From: Nematopogon swammerdamellus
Taxonomy: Eukaryota; Arthropoda; Insecta; Lepidoptera; Adelidae
Length of the DNA stretch: 64,000 nucleotides
Assembly: GCA_946902875.1 (NCBI GenBank)
Contig: OX336349.1
Coordinates: 11,493,891 to 11,557,890 of the forward strand
Direction: 5' to 3'
How positions within the stretch are numbered: position 1 is the stretch's first letter; each line of letters starts with the position of its first letter. This document shows positions 11,442 through 24,195 of the stretch, piece by piece. The notes beneath the pieces are model-generated. The model saw only the letters and a program-made list of their open reading frames with translations. It did not search any database and was not told the DNA's origin. Made by a program: the position numbers and the translations under genes.

Positions 11442-14400
11442 GTACTAATCATATCTAATTTCGTAAGCAGCTTTTAATAAAATAATACAGAAGGCACTCA
11501 CTGCGTGCGTGCTGGCTGAGAGAGAGGTATGCAGTGTAGATAGCTGCTACTAGCGTGCCAATAATGCATCAGGAACGCACTGTCGGAATCAGAAGTGAGC
11601 TGCACGCATTTGTGAATGTAATTATGGCTGTTTACTAAATAAGGTTACTGGGTGCACTTCATAGAAATCTGCCCCAATTTGCCGCATAGTGCCCGCGGCA
11701 ATCGGGCCGTCCGATCCGCTAGAAAACGGGCTTATGTAAAGAACAATTATTATAAATCTGAGGCGCTCGCTCCTACGAACGGTTTGTCGGTTCGAAGAGC
11801 TCACAAGCTGTGTTTATGTACAGCTAACGTGTACCCTGGAGCTCTGCACCGACTTGTTTAAGTTGAACGTGGATGGAAGCGAGACCGTCTTTTTTTCTTC
11901 CACACGTATAGCCTGGGCACATCAGTGCCGTATATAAATTACAACAACAACCTCCGAGAGATGTCAGAGGAGATTTGTCTCATCCATTATTCATAATTCT
12001 GTGCAGTAGGTAAGCAAGTATATTAAAAAGTAATTGGATGGGTGATGGAGGCCCTAATCAAAATGTGAGACGCGCCCCTCACCGCAACCCGGGCCGCACT
12101 GTCCCTTCATTTCACGGTTTCTCGTCCCATTACTCGAGTTGATTAAATAAATATAATTTGTTTCCTTCGTCGCATCTTGAAGACTACTATATTTTCGACG
12201 ACTGGGTGCACATCCAGAAATACCTTTGCTTTAATGCTCCTCCAGGCAAATTCGCTGTAACATTATTAAATGCAACCAGTGTCGATGTACACTTTGACCC
12301 TAGAGTGCCGGCGCAGTCATTCTTGGGAAGGCTCGATTCCACGTTAACAAAGTCAGAGGACTTACCAACTTACCCAGGTTCAAACCTATTTTATTCATCA
12401 AGTTTAAAATGTCCAAATTAAAAATGTTGTCTGCAGCGTTCTATGAACATTTAATTCAGTTCTCTTGTAATTTTTTTTTCTATTTACTAAATAAATTTCG
12501 CAATGTGTTCTCGGTATTGACTTCATTTCTTACCCTTAATTTAAATATTCTAAGAAAGGGATATATTTCTTACGAAATGAATCACTACCATAAATCTCAT
12601 GTAACTACTTTGTGTTAGCCTAATGGACTAATAATAATATCCTTAATCCCTATAAATGAGTCGAGAGCAGGTGCCGGGAATTACCGCTAGTTACTATGCC
12701 ACCTGTGTGTCCTATTTAGGAGTGTACCTGTTTCACGATTTTCATTATCAGGTGCAGTGCAGACGGGCGGGGAGGTGGCGGTGGCGCAGGCGCACTCGGA
12801 ACGAATATCATTAACGGCCGGAACGCATGCAGTCGTTTACGATCGAGCAACAATCATTTTTCTACCCATTTCGAGCTAACGAGCTTAAAATGAATGGACC
12901 TATTAATACTCTCCAGACTGTGGAGCTCTGCAGCTAAGATTTTTCTCTAACATTAAAAACAAGCTCACAACTGCAATTTATGGAGCTATAACGCTTTTGA
13001 GATATTAAAATGAGATACGCGATAGTCTATTTTTAGGGTTCCGTGTGCATACGGAATCCTATTACTAAGCTCACGCCGTCTTTCTGTCTGTCTGTCTGTG
13101 CGTGAGTAAAAGTCGCGCTTGCTTGACCGATTTTCACTTCTTCTACGAAAGATCAGGATCTTATAGCTTTCTTGTACAAAGGACGGATTCGATCAGTAGG
13201 TATGCGTGTCTCCGCCGAGAACTCCCGCGAGCACAATGCCAAGTCGTAAATGTTCCGTGACAAAAAAGCCTTTCACGCATCAGACGCGATGTCTTTCGTT
13301 GTTTACTTACAACACAATCCTATTATTCGAGCGCATTACAAACCAAATTCCGTTTTTCTAGTAATTTAGTAATCCGTCGATTTCTCAATATCGAACAAAT
13401 AGAAATGATCGTTACTCCACTGGGCGCCTGCGCAGGAACTCTGCTGCAAGATAATGGAGGCATTGTTAGTGTTCGCAGAACGGAGCCTAGCGCATGCCAA
13501 CTCAGCCTCGCCTCGGCCGCTATTCACCGGACACGTAATCATTCCTCGGTTCCTACTGAATTCCGCACTACCCCGAGCTCGCAGCGGGATTCTGCTCCGC
13601 AAACCGCTCCGCGAGCGCGTTCAGCGACGTCGCAGCGATTCTCCGAGTCATCGGAATGTAACGCATGGGATACAAAGGTGACAAGAGTTGGGGACGGACG
13701 TGGGCTAACAGGTGCGCGTGAGCGTTTCAATGACTTGGAGCGGACCGCACACCGCACCGGCGGCGGCGGCGGCGGCCGCGCGGCCGCGGCACGTTTAGCA
13801 GACATGCTCCAATATTGACTACTCCTACTACGTGACTGCGTTTGTCTTTAAAAACACAGTCGCCATTGTAAACATGAAATTGTATGAGAATAACTCTTAG
13901 GGGGTGAACCTGACATAATGATAGAGTGACGAACTTCTTTCGGTCGCACTAACCGGTCCTTTCCGGGAAGGGACAGGTCTATTTGAAGTTGAGTAAGTAT
14001 GTGACCGTGATAATGAGGTTATTACGATGATGACGAAGCCGACTACATGAAAAACATTGCGTTAATCGAAATTTAATAGACGAACCTCAAAATGACTGGA
14101 CGCGATCAAGGTCGTCCGTTAGATGCGCCGAACGAGTCTGCGAATTATCCCTAATTAATTGATCATTAGAAAATTTATTATTACTCATACGTCTCGACTC
14201 GCCTCGTGAAACAATTCCAATGATCGACCGAATAAGGCCACAAATACAAGCGCGTCCAATTTTAGTTGCCGCCACATTAAACAGTGCGCGATTATCTAAA
14301 TCGATCTGCAAAAATAATGATTAATGTGATGTCGACGGACGAGAGCATTTCACATTCATCCGTAGCAACTAAAGCGTAACAATAGTTGCTTATTTTGTTG

Positions 14401-16859
14401 CGGTAAACTACGTAAATTGAATCTAGTTGCGCAAGCGGTGAAAGTAGGAAACTTGCCGGCACACATCACTCGGCGAGGTAGGTAGGCGCTCGGGTATCGA
14501 TACTGGGTTATATTTGTTTTGACATGCATCCGACGTGACGCGCTCCACACAGCCCCCGCGTCGTCGAGCGTGGCGTGCGTAAGGCGTGACACGCTCGCGT
14601 AACACCGACGCGACGGCCGCGTGCAGGCAGGTAGGCTCAGACTGCAGACTTCACGCGGCCTAGCTAGCTCGCGTAAGATATTTCAAGATCGAACTCGTTT
14701 CATAAATATTTATTACGTGCCACGATCTAAAACTGTGTCAGTGGCAGTCGAGTTGAATAATGCCTTGCTATTTCAAAGTTCATGTTCTTAATATTCATAC
14801 ATTTATTTTAAATTCCGGTCTCACATCTCGAAGCTGTCACCGGGTATATTTGAACCAATATTCTAAATAAATATCCATTAAATATTACTTATACCTACAG
14901 TGCAGTACAGTACAGGTGAGGTAATCACTCGTCAAGTTGGGTAAATAGTGCGGACAGACTAATGTGAGCGCTTGTCTAATCGAATTGTTCGGTTCCCTTT
15001 TCGCAGAACGTGTGAGTGAACAAACATAAGATTTTGTATTACTTTGTAATATCTGGCCGTACCAAGTCGAGCTACATTAAACGGATTAAGAAATATTAAA
15101 TGATGCGACGTGAAAGCATACGTATAATCTTTCTTCTGTGACGACTGCCAATCATTTCAAACTATGCATATACAAAGTTGTGCTGCCGTAAGCTATGCTC
15201 GGTTAAAAACTGTAACCGTCTCATTGGATATGTATTTAAATAGCAAGTTTTCCGATTCCAACGAGAGCGGTCGCAATAACTGGCGAAACCTTTTAGAATT
15301 TATTTATTGATGCGTTCGTCGATTACTTTGTTCCCGTTCAGTTAGACGTAAGTGTCGGTAACAATAATATAATTGTTGCGTCGGCGTCCGATAATGATCT
15401 GCGGTCATTGTGTGCCAGCAGAGTCAATAGATAAGTTTGGACGGCAGCTCCGGAGTAGCTCGGGGCAGTGCGGGGCGAGTGCATGCGACGCGCTGCGGCG
15501 TTCCACTTAATTTTTAACTCGCGATCAAAGTTCAATTAAGCGGCCCACTCGCCGACCGACCTATAGATTTCACATACGAAATATTACGTGACGGTTACGT
15601 TGCGACGCTGTCTACGCCATCTTTGTGTCGGCGACTTTCTCTACTTGAGGCGCATCGGGTGAAGATATTAAAAAACGTCTCACAGAACCCATTTTAAGGT
15701 GATTGACGCTTGGTCGCTCGGTGCGCTCGTGGTGCTCGTTGTGCGTGACGCAACAGCTTGATTTGCTTATTGTGTCCATTTATGACATCTGTCCGTCGGG
15801 CCTGAGCTCGTCTCGCGTGCTTGACTTCTATCTATTTACTGTGTGTGCCATTTCATTTGACTATTAGTTTGATTTGAACCAATGTCCCAAATATAAATGT
15901 CTGTCAAAGCTTCGCAACGACGACGCGAATGATGCATAAATTACTCACTCTATAGCTAGAATATTAACACATAGAATGATCATGACAAAATACAAATCGA
16001 ATATGTGACGACTTAATATTTATGAATAGGTTTACGGTTCACGAAATAGGTAATAATTTTACTGGCAACTTCAGTGGCAACATGCACTTTGGTATAAGTA
16101 TTCATATGTAGCTAGCTAGAGGTATAATTTGTAAAGTAGATTGAAGCGTAACGATTATAGTATAAACAATCAACTATCCCGACTTATTTATATATAGGCA
16201 GGTAGAAATCTGACATGTAAAGTAAAGGTCGGCCGAGCGGAACGAGGATCATTTCGGTCACGACGCGCCGCGCATACCGAGATGAGACTTTTACATAGCT
16301 CGTAGTATCATTGTCATTTCATTACCAATGAGGCCGTCGACCGCGATCCTGGCGCGCCTCATCCGATCCGCATTATCTTGATTTACCACCCGCGCCTGCT
16401 CGCGCGCCGTGCCGCGCCGCGCGCCGCGCGCCGCCCCGCCCCGCTTATTTTAATTTGACAAATGCTTCGGCTCTTTGAAACGAATTCTTGAATATTTTCT
16501 TTTTAGTGAACTTTCGCCTGTGCATCAGTATCTCACCGATTTTGAACGGTCCTTTGTTGTGTTCCGTGTATTTAGAACAATAATGAGAACAATATCGGAA
16601 TGTATAATGAGTGTACTGCGCGCCCCACCTCACAGCAAGCTTCGCGCGAACGTTCTCGTACAAAAGACTTCAACGGTTCCGACGATATTGGGGTTTCTTT
16701 GGTTGAGGTAATTTTAGGTAAATATTTTATTATCTCATCATTCATATGTGGTTGGATGGTGATTGTCTGTATATATTTTTTTTGCCGTTACATTTGTTTG
16801 ACTCGATCCTGCCGTCCCTTTTCCACCTCCGCACAACGCGCAATGGGCACGGATAACAT
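11442..16859. other. No gene recognised; several CpG-rich patches
   Basis: CpG-rich patches lie at 12740-12800, 13430-13810, 14530-14660, 15420-15550 and 16250-16440. The longest frame (13405-13818) has Ala/Arg/Gly-biased composition and no family signature. The frame at 12158-12421 (87 codons) has ordinary composition but no recognised homology. Confidence 0.5.
13030..13180 (+). repeat. Truncated GGGTTCCGT-type repeat
   Basis: TTTTTAGGGTTCCGTGTGCA, ATACGGAATCCTATTACTAA and TCTGTCTGTCTGTCTGTGCG match the left end of 6380-6843. The right end was not found. Confidence 0.7.
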
Positions 16860-16889
16860 TCTTACACTCTGAATCTGCGAATGCGTACC

Positions 16890-17088
16890 AATCGGTTCTG
16901 CAGATCTTTCCTCCACAGAACTGTAACCCCTGGAACGCTCTCCCTGCCCACATATTTCCCCACAAATACAGTCTCAAGTCATTCAAGAGTGACGTGAATT
17001 GGCACCTGCCTGGCAGGCAGGCCCGCATGGCATTCGCAACCCCCGCGTGCGACCGAATGTACATGGGCTTCTTTATATGCCTTATATA
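16890..17088 (+). mobile_element. LINE 3' end, copy A
   Basis: The + frame reads PWNALPAHIFPHKYSLKSFK, SDVNWHLPGRQARMAF and ATPACDRMYMGFFICLI then TAA: the C terminus of a Jockey/CR1-type reverse transcriptase. Two diverged relatives lie at 18860 and 19641 on the same strand. Confidence 0.75.
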
Positions 17089-18719
17089 ATAAAAAATAAC
17101 TTATCGGCAAAATAATGGTTTTACAAGTTTCAGTGAGAGTTCTGTTTACGTGCACATAAACATAATATGGAAAGTGTGCATGTGATTATTGTATAGCTAA
17201 GTGCGGCACGCAACACACTGTAAAAAATATAATGTACCACGAACACTGTTATTTTCTTTAATTATTAGGAAACTACTACGGCTCTTATCAATTCTTTCGT
17301 GCGCAGTAAACTACTAATTCTACCAATAAACATTAAAAACAGTGTTTTATATAATTGTATAATTTTTTTTTTCACTATGTAAGTACCGATTAAAATAATA
17401 TTAATTGTCTAGTAAGTATTTTTGTCAAATAAAAATTTGTCTGTAGATAAATAATATGCATGTAAATATTTAAGAAAAACTTAATTATGCTCTATTAGTT
17501 TTCCTTGAAAAGGTACGGACGGATGGCGCCTTAATTATTTTTATGTCCATCTAACAGTCCGACTGCATCGTAATTCACATTCACTTCTTAATTACTAAAC
17601 TCAAACAATATCCTTAGCGCCTTCGTCTGCGCTTTGTTCCGAGGCACCGGTCGCGGCGGCACGGCGGGCGCGCGGCCAGGCCGGAATATCACACGTGCTC
17701 ATATGTATACCACTGTACTTACGCTACTTATCACAATTAGCGATAGTTAGCGCTATTATCGAACTAAACAATAATAACGCAAAAGTAAATATAACTGTTC
17801 AAACTAGTATTTTTGTTGGTTCATTTTGTTTTATATAACGCTGCTGGTATTTATGTAAAAATATTTCGTGTGTAACGGTACATACTGCAAATTCCTGTTT
17901 GCGCTTTCATTTGTAGACTTACACGATTTGTTAGAATGTAACAAGTCTACGTTAGCACTTATTCAAACGTGGCTTATGTGCAATGTGAAATTGAATATGA
18001 AGATAGACAGCCAATCAGTGTGTTCACATATTTAACCAAAATGTACACACAAAATTTTGAGGAGTTTAAATATTATTTTATTCTTCTTTTAAATCATTCA
18101 CTTCTTCGTTGTATCACCGGATCACAGAAAACCATTATTGACTGTTACAGAATCTATAATGGTTTTCTGCTTACACTTAAGAGCATCGTGTACTGCGAAC
18201 CATTTTCAAATTTCTAATTTCCATCATCGCATTGCTGTCGCTGTGGGTCACGCCGCTGCCCACGCACGTGAAAAGGACAACTGCAGCTCAGAAGCCTACA
18301 TTTGTGCATCATCAGGCGAAGTCTTTTTTAATGTATTTATTCTTCCTCAATTTAAGTGATAAAAAAATTTTTTTTTTTATAGTTTTCCATATAAAAATAT
18401 GAAAGTTAGGCCTAAAATTGCTATATTTTCACCTTTTTATAATGAAATATATTTAATTTAAAATGAAATAACGAAAAAATTACATAATAGGGACATAGAT
18501 ATTGCTAATATCTTTTACACACAAAATTTTTAAAATGGTAGTGCAAGATTTACGGGTTGGAAAGAGACTTCCCCCTGGGGTATGAGAAAAGTGGACTTCC
18601 GGGTTCTCTTAAAGGTGTCAGTTAACTTAAGTATATCGAGGCTATTCATATTTAAATTATATAAGAACTATAGCATAGTTATTGTATTTAGTTATTTATA
18701 AGTCATGGTTTGCAAACCT
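17089..18719. other. No gene recognised
   Basis: AT-rich. A 14-bp inverted repeat CAGAAAACCATTAT / ATAATGGTTTTCTG at 18126-18172 is the only structure noticed. Confidence 0.5.
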
Positions 18720-18859
18720 ACTAAATGTTTTCCGACCTGTCATCTAGGTTCGTGGTCCAATTACCTACAAAAGGCAAACGAGGACGAAACCGTGAGAAGT
18801 TGGCGACGACAAGTTGCAGAGTCACTGAAGCCCAATAAGGGCACGCCCACGGATATAAA

Positions 18860-19042
18860 TAACTAGAATTGCCATCTACTCGTCGAGGAGGCGAAAGAAG
18901 ACTCGGCTCCTTCAAGAGGGCTGTCAATAGAAACCTGTCAGGTCGGCATGGCATTCGCAACCCCCGCATACGTCCGAATATCCATGGGCTTCTTTAGACA
19001 CCTTATCGGTGGCTCGGCGCCATATGTCGCGCTTTCTATAAA
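18860..19042 (+). mobile_element. LINE 3' end, copy B
   Basis: It reads FKRAVNRNLSGRHGIRNPRI, then RPNIHGLL, followed by CACCTTATCGGTGGCTCGGC and a short A run at 19040. It shares CATGGCATTCGCAACCCCC with copies A and C. Confidence 0.7.
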
Positions 19043-19640
19043 AAAGAGCGTTGAGGCAAAATTACAAATACACCTAAACCAGTTACACCAGTAAGATTAG
19101 CGATGTACGAGTAATATGTGTCCTTATATCTATGTACTGCAGCAAATTTCAGTTTAGCATAATAATTGAAAAATTTCACTTCAAATCAACAATGCCAGAG
19201 AACAAAACAATACATTTCACCCTTTCATGGCTTTTCGCTGGGTTTAGATGGCGAACAATATAAATGAGTATATATTTCTGTCAAAATCAAACGTAGTGCA
19301 TGCCGACCAATTGTTGGGATCAAGTATGCAATATGTAACAATACCGCTTATGAGTATTTATTTCCACGGGCACATCCATAACCTAGATCAATGCGTTTCT
19401 GCGCGGGCGCATTGTCGTCGCGTCGCGTCGTCACAGTCGCATTGTCGTCGCGTCTCGTAGCTCGTCGTGTCGTGACGCCGCGCGCACGAATGCACGACCG
19501 CCTGCGCAAACAGCACATTTATGCCACATGCTACCAGTACCACTGAAAAATATTCTGTCACTTCCGTCACAAAACATTTCATATGACTAACATTATGCAA
19601 CCTGTGCTAGGTTGCATATAAATACACTTAGCGCCAGTCT

Positions 19641-19925
19641 TTGAAAACAAATAACAACAATTTAAATAGTTTATGCGAAATTTACGATACCTTATCCAAA
19701 CAGAAATCGGTTCGCAGACATTTCCTCCTTAGAACTATTAAGCTCTGGAACGCTCTCCTGCCGACATATTTCCCTCCAACCAACCGTATCGCGTCCTTCA
19801 ATAGGCACCTGTCAGGCTGGCATGGCATTCGCAACCCCCACGTGCGACCGAATGTCCATGGGCGTTGTTAGACACCTTATGGATGGCCCCGCGCCACATA
19901 ATATAGTGCTTTCTATAAAAAAAAT
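19641..19925 (+). mobile_element. LINE 3' end, copy C
   Basis: The frame 19641-19871 reads RRHFLLRTIKLWNALLPTYF, PPTNRIASFNRHLSGWHGIR and NPHVRPNVHG. After the stop, CACCTTATGGATGGCCCCGC leads to TTCTATAAAAAAA. Same family as A and B. Confidence 0.8.
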
Positions 19926-20308
19926 GTCTACCACATTAACTTCTCGACATCTAAGGATCTCATACATTTGTTTAGAATATGACCATTATGGCGAATAGAA
20001 CAGCTATTAGTCAATACGGTCCCAAAAATATCGGACCTAACAGAGAAAATAATTTATTATAGCTCTTTTGCCAGCGATGTACGATAGCTTCGATACCCTT
20101 TGTATAGTGAGAACCGTCGCCTCCACAATATGGCCAACAACCGCCGACTCTACCTCTTCATTGTTGGCAAACGTTTAACCCCCTTTATAAGATAAAAGCT
20201 TGACTTTGGGGAAATTAATTAAATCTCATTTACTTCTCCCCAAAAGTTGCAAATTTCCATATTGGCGAATTTACCATTGGACCGACGTATTATATTGTAT
20301 GATGCACC

Positions 20309-20607
20309 CACAGAGCATCAAATGCGCGCGCCCGCCCCTCCTAGAGGCGCCCTGAGCGCGATTTCCCTACAACGCCGTTGAAGCCTGTGGGCGTGGCCTA
20401 TGACTTACATATGTGTGTTGTGCGTGTGCATTTGTTTTGTGCGTGTGCCTAACTTGCTCCTCTTTGTGTGTGGTGTCGATACTAGCACACACACACACAC
20501 ATACGAAGAGCTAGCAGCACTGCGCGTGTAGTTTTTTGGGTTTCAAATATTATCGCTTAGGGCGCCTCTAGTAGGGGGCGCGCGCGGTAGGTATTTGATG
20601 CTCTGTG
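20309..20607. mobile_element. MITE with long inverted arms and 8-bp duplication
   Basis: CACAGAGCATCAAAT...CGCGCG...CTAGAGGCGCCCTGAGCG at the left pairs with the right arm (CGCTTAGGGCGCCTCTAG...ATTTGATGCTCTGTG); the arms are about 54 bp. GATGCACC flanks both sides (20301-20308, 20608-20615). The size is 299 bp. It fits a hAT-type insertion. (CA)n lies inside. Confidence 0.9.
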
Positions 20608-20879
20608 GATGCACCATATAATTTAGAATATTGTTTTCATTGAAAGACAAAATGCTGGTTGACTTCAAAAACATGACATTTCGCAATAAATCCGCCTCCT
20701 GCATCGCATACAAGTGTGATACCATTGATTGACGATATTTTCGTCCACGGTAATACTGATAATAATTCAATGGAAAATACAAGCTTAAATAGAAGGCATA
20801 TTATGAGTTTGGAGGTTATATGCACAACGCTACGTACTCTGGGGCGTACGCAATGCCGTTAGCTTAGCGCTGATTGTTC

Positions 20880-21000
20880 CGCCATAGGACCGAGCGGGTC
20901 TCTCGCGACCTCCAGCGTCCGGCCGCGCCTCCGCCCCCCCCCCTAACCGCCCCCCGCCCCCCGCCACCCGCCACCCGCCACCCGGCCGCTCCTCGTCGAA
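20880..21000. other. GC-rich, C-tract patch
   Basis: C-rich run with CCGCCACCCGCCACCCGCCA tandem heptamers. No ORF. Confidence 0.6.
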
Positions 21001-22611
21001 AGTGAAAGGACCTCGTCGCTCGGCGTACTTACATGTACTTACTTCACTTGGGCACCGAATATTATGTACTTACGTATAGTATAAAATAACCTTCTCTGTT
21101 ATATTACAGTAAATTTAATTTGCTTGGCGGGGGCACACCGTGCCCCCAGGTACATAATGTTGGCTTCGCTGCGCCAAACCGTTGAATTTGTTCTCGTAAT
21201 TTTGGATGTGATTTAATTTTCGATTATCCGATTTTACAATGATATGAAAAAGTTTACTGCATTTATTTCTGAAATTTAATTTGAACATTTCCACTTGCAC
21301 CCGCGTTTCCAAATGCATATGTTAAGTAAAAAAAAAAATATATATTTATTTAATTTATTGACACTACGCTGAAAAATTTTATCTCTGGTTAGTGACGACC
21401 CTATAACTCGTAAAATGCGTGGGCTCTATAAACGCACCCTCAAGATAAAGTGCTGACAAATATTGTTATACTTAACTTTAAATGGACCAAACTTTTTTAT
21501 GTCGGCTTTATCGCCAAGTAAACAACGTATTATGTTTCGTAGAGTACTCGGAGTAGGTGGAGGTTGAAGGCTATGGCGGCCGCGCCTGCGCGGCGCGACA
21601 GGTACCTACTCTGCCTGACACACCACTAAGGCCATAGACATATAAACCTTGCACCGTTAAATATATTGTACATATTCTAAGTGCATAACGGTTTAACGGA
21701 ATCGGACAACGTTAAATAGCTTTCCATAGACAATCTTCTTTTGAACGTTTTATATGTTAGTGCGGCATTATTTTAAATGTAACACTACTTTATCGCTATG
21801 ACCTTTCATAAAAAAATTCAAATGTTTATTATGTGCGTAATTAGATTCACCTCATCGTCGACTGCCAAAACTTTAAAACTTGCTCAAGTCTGAATGAATT
21901 TTCGTCTCACTTGTGTTACGGTAAAAATATATTTTGGAAATGCCCGTTACAAGTCTCATAATTATTTTGAAATCACTGAATGAAACAGTTTGCGCAATTT
22001 TGTTGTGGGTAATGGTTTGACCATTATTTCGTTTGAGGCTCGGCACGTTGACGTTAGGTTTTCTAACGGGTTTCGCTATTCAAAACGCGAAAATAGCAAA
22101 ACTAAATAATCTATCTATCTATACATATAATAAAATCGTAGAGGTAAGAAAGTCTGTACATTGAATGTATTCGGAAAAAAACTAACCAGGGTGGCTTAAA
22201 ATGAGATACTGAACATGTTAGAACAGTTTTTAAAATTTTTGTTTGTTTGTTTGTTTGTTTGTCTGTACGCGCATCACGCAAAAACCACTGAACGGAATTA
22301 GACGAAACTTTGTATAGTGGCAGTTTATATGCCGGGTTAACATAATACGTAAAAAAAATTAACAAAAATAAAAAAAAAATAACAATTATAAACATTATTG
22401 CGCGTTTAAAATCACGTAGTCCAAAGTAAAGGTAAAAACAATTTTAAATGTCATGTTGACAACGGAGAACTGTCATCTCGACGTGAGCTGGCCGGTGACA
22501 AATTGTTTGATAAATAAAAATAATAATTGAAAGTCGAAGTTATGTCGCTGTCATTGGTGCAATAAAATTTATATATCTGTTGCCCGCGGCTTCGCTCGCG
22601 TGAAATTCGTA

Positions 22612-23166
22612 TTTAAAAAAAAGAAAGTAAGTAATTAAAGGCGGGCCCGAAGGCGGATCTGCGCTCACGTAAACGATATTCTTTCTCGATGAAAGTACCA
22701 AAGGGCGAGGCGAAAGGCGGAGCTGATTTCAGGAAGAAGAAAAACATTCTTGAAGAAAATAAGTAACTAAGGGCGAGGCCGAAGGCCGAGCTCTATTCTG
22801 GAAGACCATAAACCTTCTCGAAGAAAGTAAGTAACTATGGGCGAGGCCGCAGGCCGAGCTGCGTTCAGGAAGAAGCTAAACCATCTTGAAGAAAGTAAGT
22901 AACTAAGGCGAGGCCGAAGGCCGAGCTACGTTCGGATAATTGAAAAACCATCTCGAAGAAAGCAAGTAACTAAGGGCGAGGCCGAAGGCCGAGCTGCGTT
23001 CAGGAAGAAGCTAAACCATCTTGAAGAAAGTAAGCAACTAAGGCGAGGCCGAAGGCCGAGCTACGTTCTGACAAATGATAAACCATCTCGAAGAAAGCAA
23101 GTAACTAAGGGCGAGGCCGAAGGCCGAGCTGCGTTCAGGAAGAAGCTAAACCATCTCGAATAAAGT
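22612..23166 (+). repeat. Forward minisatellite arm, 67-68-bp unit (copy 1)
   Basis: Eight units: GAAGAAAGTAAGTAACTAAG, GCGAGGCCGAAGGCCGAGCT, GCGTTCAGGAAGAAGCTAAA, CCATCT. The last five alternate between two variants (…GGAAGAAGC… and …GATAATTG/ACAAATG…), a dimeric higher-order repeat. Each unit has a GGCC-GAA-GGCC mini-hairpin. Confidence 0.92.
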
Positions 23167-23270
23167 TAATTAATATTAAGATTGAGTTAATTTAATTTAA
23201 ATTTTATTATAAAGTCCACGCTTCTAACCTCAGCTTATAACGGCAAATATACCGTGCATCCTAGAACCTC

Positions 23271-23687
23271 GCGGTTATTCCCGACTGGATGGCAAGGGGC
23301 CCGATGCTAGAGACCTTAGTGCCATGGACTAAGGGTAGTTCTTTGATGTGGGACGCCACTTTTGTTCTCACATTGGCTCCAAGTCACGTTAGGACATCTT
23401 CAAGAGCGGCTGGCGCGGCCGAGGCTGGGGCGGAGAGCCTCCAACGCAGCAAATATAGAAATATAATTCAAGATTTCGAATTTGTTGCGTTTGCGGTTGA
23501 AACCCTCGGTCCGTGGAGCAGTGAAGCCAAAAGAGGCTTGAGCTGGTTGACGAAACTGGTGTCCCGTCATCAAGGGCTTATGTACTTCATTCAAAGTGTA
23601 AGCCTTGCCATCCAGCGGGGTAATGCCGCAAGTGCTCTAAGAACATTTGAAAATGCCCGTTTTAATAGTTATTTTAATGTTTGTTAG
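23271..23687 (+). pseudogene. Retroelement C-terminal coding fragment inside foldback
   Basis: The open frame reads PDWMARG...LVPWTKGSSLMWDATFVLTL, APSHVRTSS, FEFVAFAVETLGPWSSEA, then FIQSVSLAIQRGNAASALRT before the stop. The pattern WDATx(6)APSH...FVxxAxETLGPW...QxxSxAIQRGNA is familiar from the last about 130 residues of many animal non-LTR polyproteins (recalled). It lacks reverse transcriptase motifs and so is a fragment, probably captured by the element. Confidence 0.6.
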
Positions 23688-23770
23688 GTAGGTTTAATTC
23701 TTTAGTTATTAATATTACTTTTTTATTTATATGAAATAAATAGATTGAGTAAACGATATTATATTCTATC

Positions 23771-24156
23771 GAAGAAAGGAAGTCTTTAAGGGCGAGGCCC
23801 GAAGGCGGAAGAGGGTTTTTGGTTTACCTGAACGCAGCTCGGCCTTCGGCCTCGCACTTAGTTCCTTCCTTTCTTCCAGAAGGTTTGTCGTCTTCCTGAA
23901 CGCAGCTCGGCCTTCGGCCTCGCCCTTACTTACTTCCTTTATTTGAGAAAGGTTTATCGTTTACCTGAAAGCAGCTCGGCCTTCGGCCTCGCCCTTAGTT
24001 AGTTACTTTCTTTAAGAAGGTTTATCGATTACCTGAACGCAGCTCGGCCTTCGGCCTCGCCCTTAGTTAGTTACTTTCTTTAAGAAGGTTTATCGATTAC
24101 CTGAACGCAGCTCGGCCTTCGGCCTCGCCCTTAGTTACTTACATTCTTCTTTGGAA
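23771..24156 (-). repeat. Inverted minisatellite arm (copy 1)
   Basis: Five to six units in reverse orientation: ACCTGAACGCAGCTCGGCCT, TCGGCCTCGCCCTTAGTTAG, TTACTTTCTTTAAGAAGGTT. Two adjacent units (about 23990-24110) are identical, indicating recent duplication. Confidence 0.92.
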
Positions 24157-24195
24157 TACGAATTTCACGCGAGCGGAGCCGCGGGCTCAGCTAGT

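Larger units (their letters stand above)
22108..24195 (+). mobile_element. Composite Helitron-like / foldback element (copy 1)
   Basis: Starts TCTATCTATCTATACATATA and ends GCGAGCGGAGCCGCGGGCTC-AG-CTAGT. Inside, from 22580, an inverted copy of the terminal motif (TGCCCGCGGCTTCGCTCGCG) begins a foldback: an array of about 68-bp units (to 23166), a middle with a retroelement-like ORF (23200-23700), and the same units inverted (23771-24156), closing with the forward terminal motif. Confidence 0.75.

Noticed and set aside
12158..12421. 87-codon ORF containing YYIFDDWVHIQKYL
   Set aside because: The composition is normal, but I recognise no family, there is no promoter context and no clear splice partners; left as unsupported.
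13405..13818. 137-codon ORF in a CpG-rich patch
   Set aside because: Its composition (Arg, Ala, Ser, Gly) and competing ORFs on both strands suggest CpG bias rather than coding. No recognised domain.
18126..18172. Pre-miRNA hairpin
   Set aside because: The stem is only about 14 bp with a large loop, below what a miRNA precursor needs.
22612..24156. CRISPR array
   Set aside because: The regular spacing is a eukaryotic minisatellite with whole-unit similarity, not constant repeats with unique spacers; no cas genes are present and the context is an insect genome.
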